This document shows, one piece after another, positions 61,821-64,000 of a stretch of DNA of 64,000 nt. Every line of letters starts with the position of its first letter. Position 1 is the first letter of the stretch. This DNA is from Paenibacillus sp. Root444D2 (lineage in GTDB: Bacteria > Bacillota > Bacilli > Paenibacillales > NBRC-103111), in NCBI RefSeq assembly GCF_001426375.1, contig NZ_LMEO01000050.1, positions 124,001 through 188,000 on the forward strand. Reading direction: 5' to 3'. The position numbers and the translations under genes were made by a program. A model generated the notes under the pieces. It saw only the letters and a program-made list of their open reading frames with translations. It had not been told where the DNA came from and did no database searches.

Positions 61821-62603
61821 TTAAAGCGCTGCACTCTTACCGCCATCAATATTGACGGATGTGCCCGTAACATAGGACGCTGCATCCGAGGATAAGAAGG
61901 TGATTACATTAGCCGCTTCTTCCGCATTCCCAATCCGGCCGAGCGGAATGTCATGCTTTGGATCCGATGCATACTCCTCCCAAGTCTGTTCTGGCGCCTC
62001 CCGCTTCCAGCCTCTCTCAATCTGACTGCTGCGAATTTTCCCAATACAGACAGTGTTCACACGAATCTGGGCGGATGCCAGGTCTTTGCTCATCGCATTC
62101 GTTAATGCAAGACCTGCGGCACGGCTGACTGAAGTAGGCAGCGAAGAAGCAGGCGGTGTTTTGGCTGCTGAAGTCGTTATATTGACGATAGAGCCCCCTC
62201 CTGCTTGACGCATGTAAGGGATTGCATAACGAGAGCAATGAATGGCTCCAAATAATTTCAACTCAAGATCTTGCCGCCATAACTCCGTGCCTACCTGTTC
62301 AAATGGCTGGGCTGCAGATGTACCTGCATTGTTCACTAGAATATGTAAACTTCCAAATCGCTGAACGGTTTGTTCCACGGCGCGTTGACAGTCGGCCTCC
62401 GAGGTCACATCCGCTTGAATTGCAAGCACCTCACCCTCTGTCAAATTGGCTATTTGGACAGCAGCTTCTTGAAGCTGCTCCTCATTCCGCGCGAGTATCG
62501 CTACTTTGGCTCCCTCTCGCGATAAGGAAATCGCTGTAGCCAATCCAATTCCTTTACTTCCCCCAGTAATTAAGGCTACCTTACCCTGTAATCCCAAATG
62601 CAT
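61821..62603 (-). CDS. SDR family protein with substituted catalytic residues
   Basis: 260 residues from the ATG at 62603 (GGAAG upstream; TTG at 62627 less likely). Rossmann loop TGGSKGIGLA near residue 12 and NNAG near 90 are normal. The active-site YxxxK is TSVSR here: Tyr is Thr and Lys is Arg, and the catalytic Ser aligns with Thr/Ser in NITTSA. A subgroup of FabG-like SDRs with altered tetrads is known. It probably binds NAD(P), but catalysis is uncertain. Confidence 0.85.
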   Translation of the reverse strand: MHLGLQGKVALITGGSKGIGLATAISLSREGAKVAILARNEEQLQEAAVQIANLTEGEVLAIQADVTSEADCQRAVEQTVQRFGSLHILVNNAGTSAAQPFEQVGTELWRQDLELKLFGAIHCSRYAIPYMRQAGGGSIVNITTSAAKTPPASSLPTSVSRAAGLALTNAMSKDLASAQIRVNTVCIGKIRSSQIERGWKREAPEQTWEEYASDPKHDIPLGRIGNAEEAANVITFLSSDAASYVTGTSVNIDGGKSAAL

Positions 62604-62696
62604 CGCTTCACTCTTCCTTTCCTTCAATCCTTAGTTGGTATTTCAATAATTCTAGCATACTCCTATTCCACTTCTTTTTTCAAATTTCAATGAATT

Positions 62697-62722
62697 AAAA
62701 AAAAGAGGAGCCTTGGCTCCTC
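62697..62722 (-). terminator. terminator of the oxidoreductase gene
   Basis: GAGGAGCC / GGCTCCTC stem with a T-run on the minus strand. Confidence 0.8.
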
Positions 62723-62740
62723 CAGATAAATCTTGACGTA

Positions 62741-63826
62741 TTATTGATTCAAATAAACAGCTTTCCCTGTGCGTGCAGACTCATAAATCGCTTCTAGAAT
62801 TTGTGAAACGACATAAGCTTGCTCAGGTGTCACTACTGGATCAACATCATTTTCAATAGCTTTAATCCATGTACGCATTTCCAGATCCGCATCGCTTTCC
62901 TTAGCGCCGTCATAGAAAGCTACACCGCCTGCTTTCAGATCCACCTCTGTTGTAAATAAGCGGCTATGTTTCTCACCGTTGATGCGAAGCCCGCCTTTCA
63001 TGTCAGCTCCGCCTTCAGTACCGCTTAATGAGCATTTGGCTTCATCGACCTCAAGCGTATTCAGTGCCCAGCTGGATTCCAGCATAATCGTAGCTCCGTT
63101 TTCCATGACGATCATACCGAAAGCAGAATCCTCTACCGTGAATTTACTCGGATCCCAAGGCCCCCAAGCATTGGCGGCATTTTCTTTCTGGGATAATTCG
63201 TGGTAAGACGTTCCCAGCACAACTTTCGGCTTGTAGTTATTCATCATCCAAAGCGTTAGATCCAAAGCATGTGTACCGATATCAATAAGCGGTCCTCCGC
63301 CTTGCTTCTCTTCATCCAGGAATACGCCCCATGTTGGAACTGCGCGACGACGAATGGCGTGCGCTTTCGCGAAATAAATCTCGCCAAGCTCCCCTTCCTC
63401 ACAAACGCGTTTCAAATGCTGACTATCAGGTCGGAAACGGTTGTTGTATCCGATCGTTAGCTTCTTGCCTGTACGCTTCGCTGTTTCAACCATGCGCTTA
63501 GCATCTGCTGCTGTCTTCGCCATTGGCTTCTCACACATCACATGCTTGCCAGCTTCTAGCGCAGCAATGGCAATTTCAGCATGTGAATCATTCGGTGTTA
63601 ACACATGAACGATATCAATAGTAGCATCCTGCAAAAGCTCTTTGTAATCCTCATATACTTTAGCGGTTTTGGAGCCATATTTCTCAGCGGCAGTTTCAGC
63701 CTTCTCTTGCACGATGTCACAGAATGCGACCAATTCAACATTCGAAAGCTTTTTCAAACTTGGCAAATGCTTGCCGTTTGCAATGCCTCCACAACCAATA
63801 ATACCAATACGGAAAATACGTGACAT
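62741..63826 (-). CDS. Gfo/Idh/MocA family oxidoreductase
   Basis: 361 residues. N-terminal Rossmann fold (RIGIIGCGGIANGKHLPSL), the signature CEKPMAKTAADAKRM near residue 97 with the conserved Lys, and GYNNRF near 125. The C-terminal beta-sheet domain holds GGGPLIDIGTHALDLTLWMM near 180, with the catalytic Asp/His. Oxidises a sugar, inositol or sugar acid with NAD(P); substrate not readable. Lies downstream of a second, partial member of the family, likely one operon. Confidence 0.92.
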   Translation of the reverse strand: MSRIFRIGIIGCGGIANGKHLPSLKKLSNVELVAFCDIVQEKAETAAEKYGSKTAKVYEDYKELLQDATIDIVHVLTPNDSHAEIAIAALEAGKHVMCEKPMAKTAADAKRMVETAKRTGKKLTIGYNNRFRPDSQHLKRVCEEGELGEIYFAKAHAIRRRAVPTWGVFLDEEKQGGGPLIDIGTHALDLTLWMMNNYKPKVVLGTSYHELSQKENAANAWGPWDPSKFTVEDSAFGMIVMENGATIMLESSWALNTLEVDEAKCSLSGTEGGADMKGGLRINGEKHSRLFTTEVDLKAGGVAFYDGAKESDADLEMRTWIKAIENDVDPVVTPEQAYVVSQILEAIYESARTGKAVYLNQ

Positions 63827-63858
63827 GTGAATACCTCCAGAGTAATATTTAGTTTGAG

Positions 63859-64000
63859 TTAATTAGGAAGTTCGATTGCGACTTCGCGTTTAATGAGCGA
63901 TGACCGAATGATGCCATCAATGATTGCTTGATTGCGAACGATCTGTTCGCCAGGTATCGGGGCTGGTTTGCCATCCCGGACAGCCTCTACGAAATCGCGG
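63859..64000 (-). CDS. C-terminal part of a second Gfo/Idh/MocA-type oxidoreductase (runs off the window)
   Basis: 47 codons to a TAA at 63859. The end DFVEAVRDGKPAPIPGEQ ... RNQAIIDGIIRSSLIKREV is typical of the C-terminal helix of Gfo/Idh/MocA proteins. The 5' part lies beyond 64000. Gap to the next gene is ~32 bp, with an RBS (GGAGG) for it. Confidence 0.75.
   Translation of the reverse strand, partial: RDFVEAVRDGKPAPIPGEQIVRNQAIIDGIIRSSLIKREVAIELPN

Overview
The window looks like the chromosome of a Paenibacillus-type, endospore-forming, plant-polymer-degrading Firmicute. The evidence is strong AGGAGG-type ribosome binding sites, frequent GTG/TTG starts, a tRNA-Arg T-box, a YheC/YheD-type coat-associated ATP-grasp protein, a YjcZ-type small sporulation protein, a DUF2536 (YrzA-like) protein, a Crh-like HPr relative, cre-like sites and many carbohydrate-utilisation genes. 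GC content looks mid-40s percent by eye. No rRNA, tRNA, phage, transposase or CRISPR array was seen.

Layout. 0-1.5 kb: a 42-bp tandem repeat and a HAD-GNAT gene pair. 1.6-3.6 kb: a c-di-GMP-I riboswitch with terminator controlling a PAS-GGDEF-EAL protein. 3.6-9 kb: drug efflux MFS, TSUP transporter, panD plus ATP-grasp pair, threonine synthase. 9-24 kb: a conserved hypothetical, T-box-controlled argS, DMT transporter, a DUF2157/GDYXXLXY membrane protein, a group II decarboxylase plus chemoreceptor operon, and a heterodimeric BmrCD-like ABC exporter. 25-33.5 kb: a dicarboxylate/tricarboxylate module. It holds tctC-tctB-tctA, an AEC permease, an ACT-domain malic enzyme and an HPr-like protein without the catalytic His, divergent from a CitA/DcuS-type two-component system. 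34-41 kb: GH78 rhamnosidase, AraC regulator, CE7 esterase and a glycan-type unknown. 41-44 kb: metNPQ, with a CTG start on metN. 44-50 kb: an L-arabinofuranoside operon (GH127, binding protein, two permeases) with a divergent AraC regulator. 50-56 kb: YitT protein, a Rieske FAD oxidoreductase broken by a one-base frameshift, alanine dehydrogenase and its PucR/AdeR-type regulator. 56-61 kb: lacI-GH88-DUF2264 operon and an orphan sugar-binding protein. 61-64 kb: micro-genes, an atypical SDR and two Gfo/Idh/MocA oxidoreductases.

How the genes fit together. The right half reads as pectin/hemicellulose side-chain scavenging: rhamnose, arabinose, acetyl groups and unsaturated uronides. Each unit has its own AraC or LacI regulator, and cre-like sites recur in promoter regions. 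The tct-malic enzyme module would import C4/C6 acids and make pyruvate. Its Crh-like last gene suggests a link to catabolite control.

The most unusual non-coding signal is a ~190-bp intergenic repeat present in four full copies (9.06, 19.8, 24.6 and 33.8 kb) and one remnant (52.9 kb). Each full copy carries four TTGTTGTA/TACAACAA palindromes at a conserved ~51-61-51 bp spacing. A second palindromic repeat family and a 12-bp minisatellite also occur. Coordinates of repeats and sites were read by eye and may be off by a few bases.
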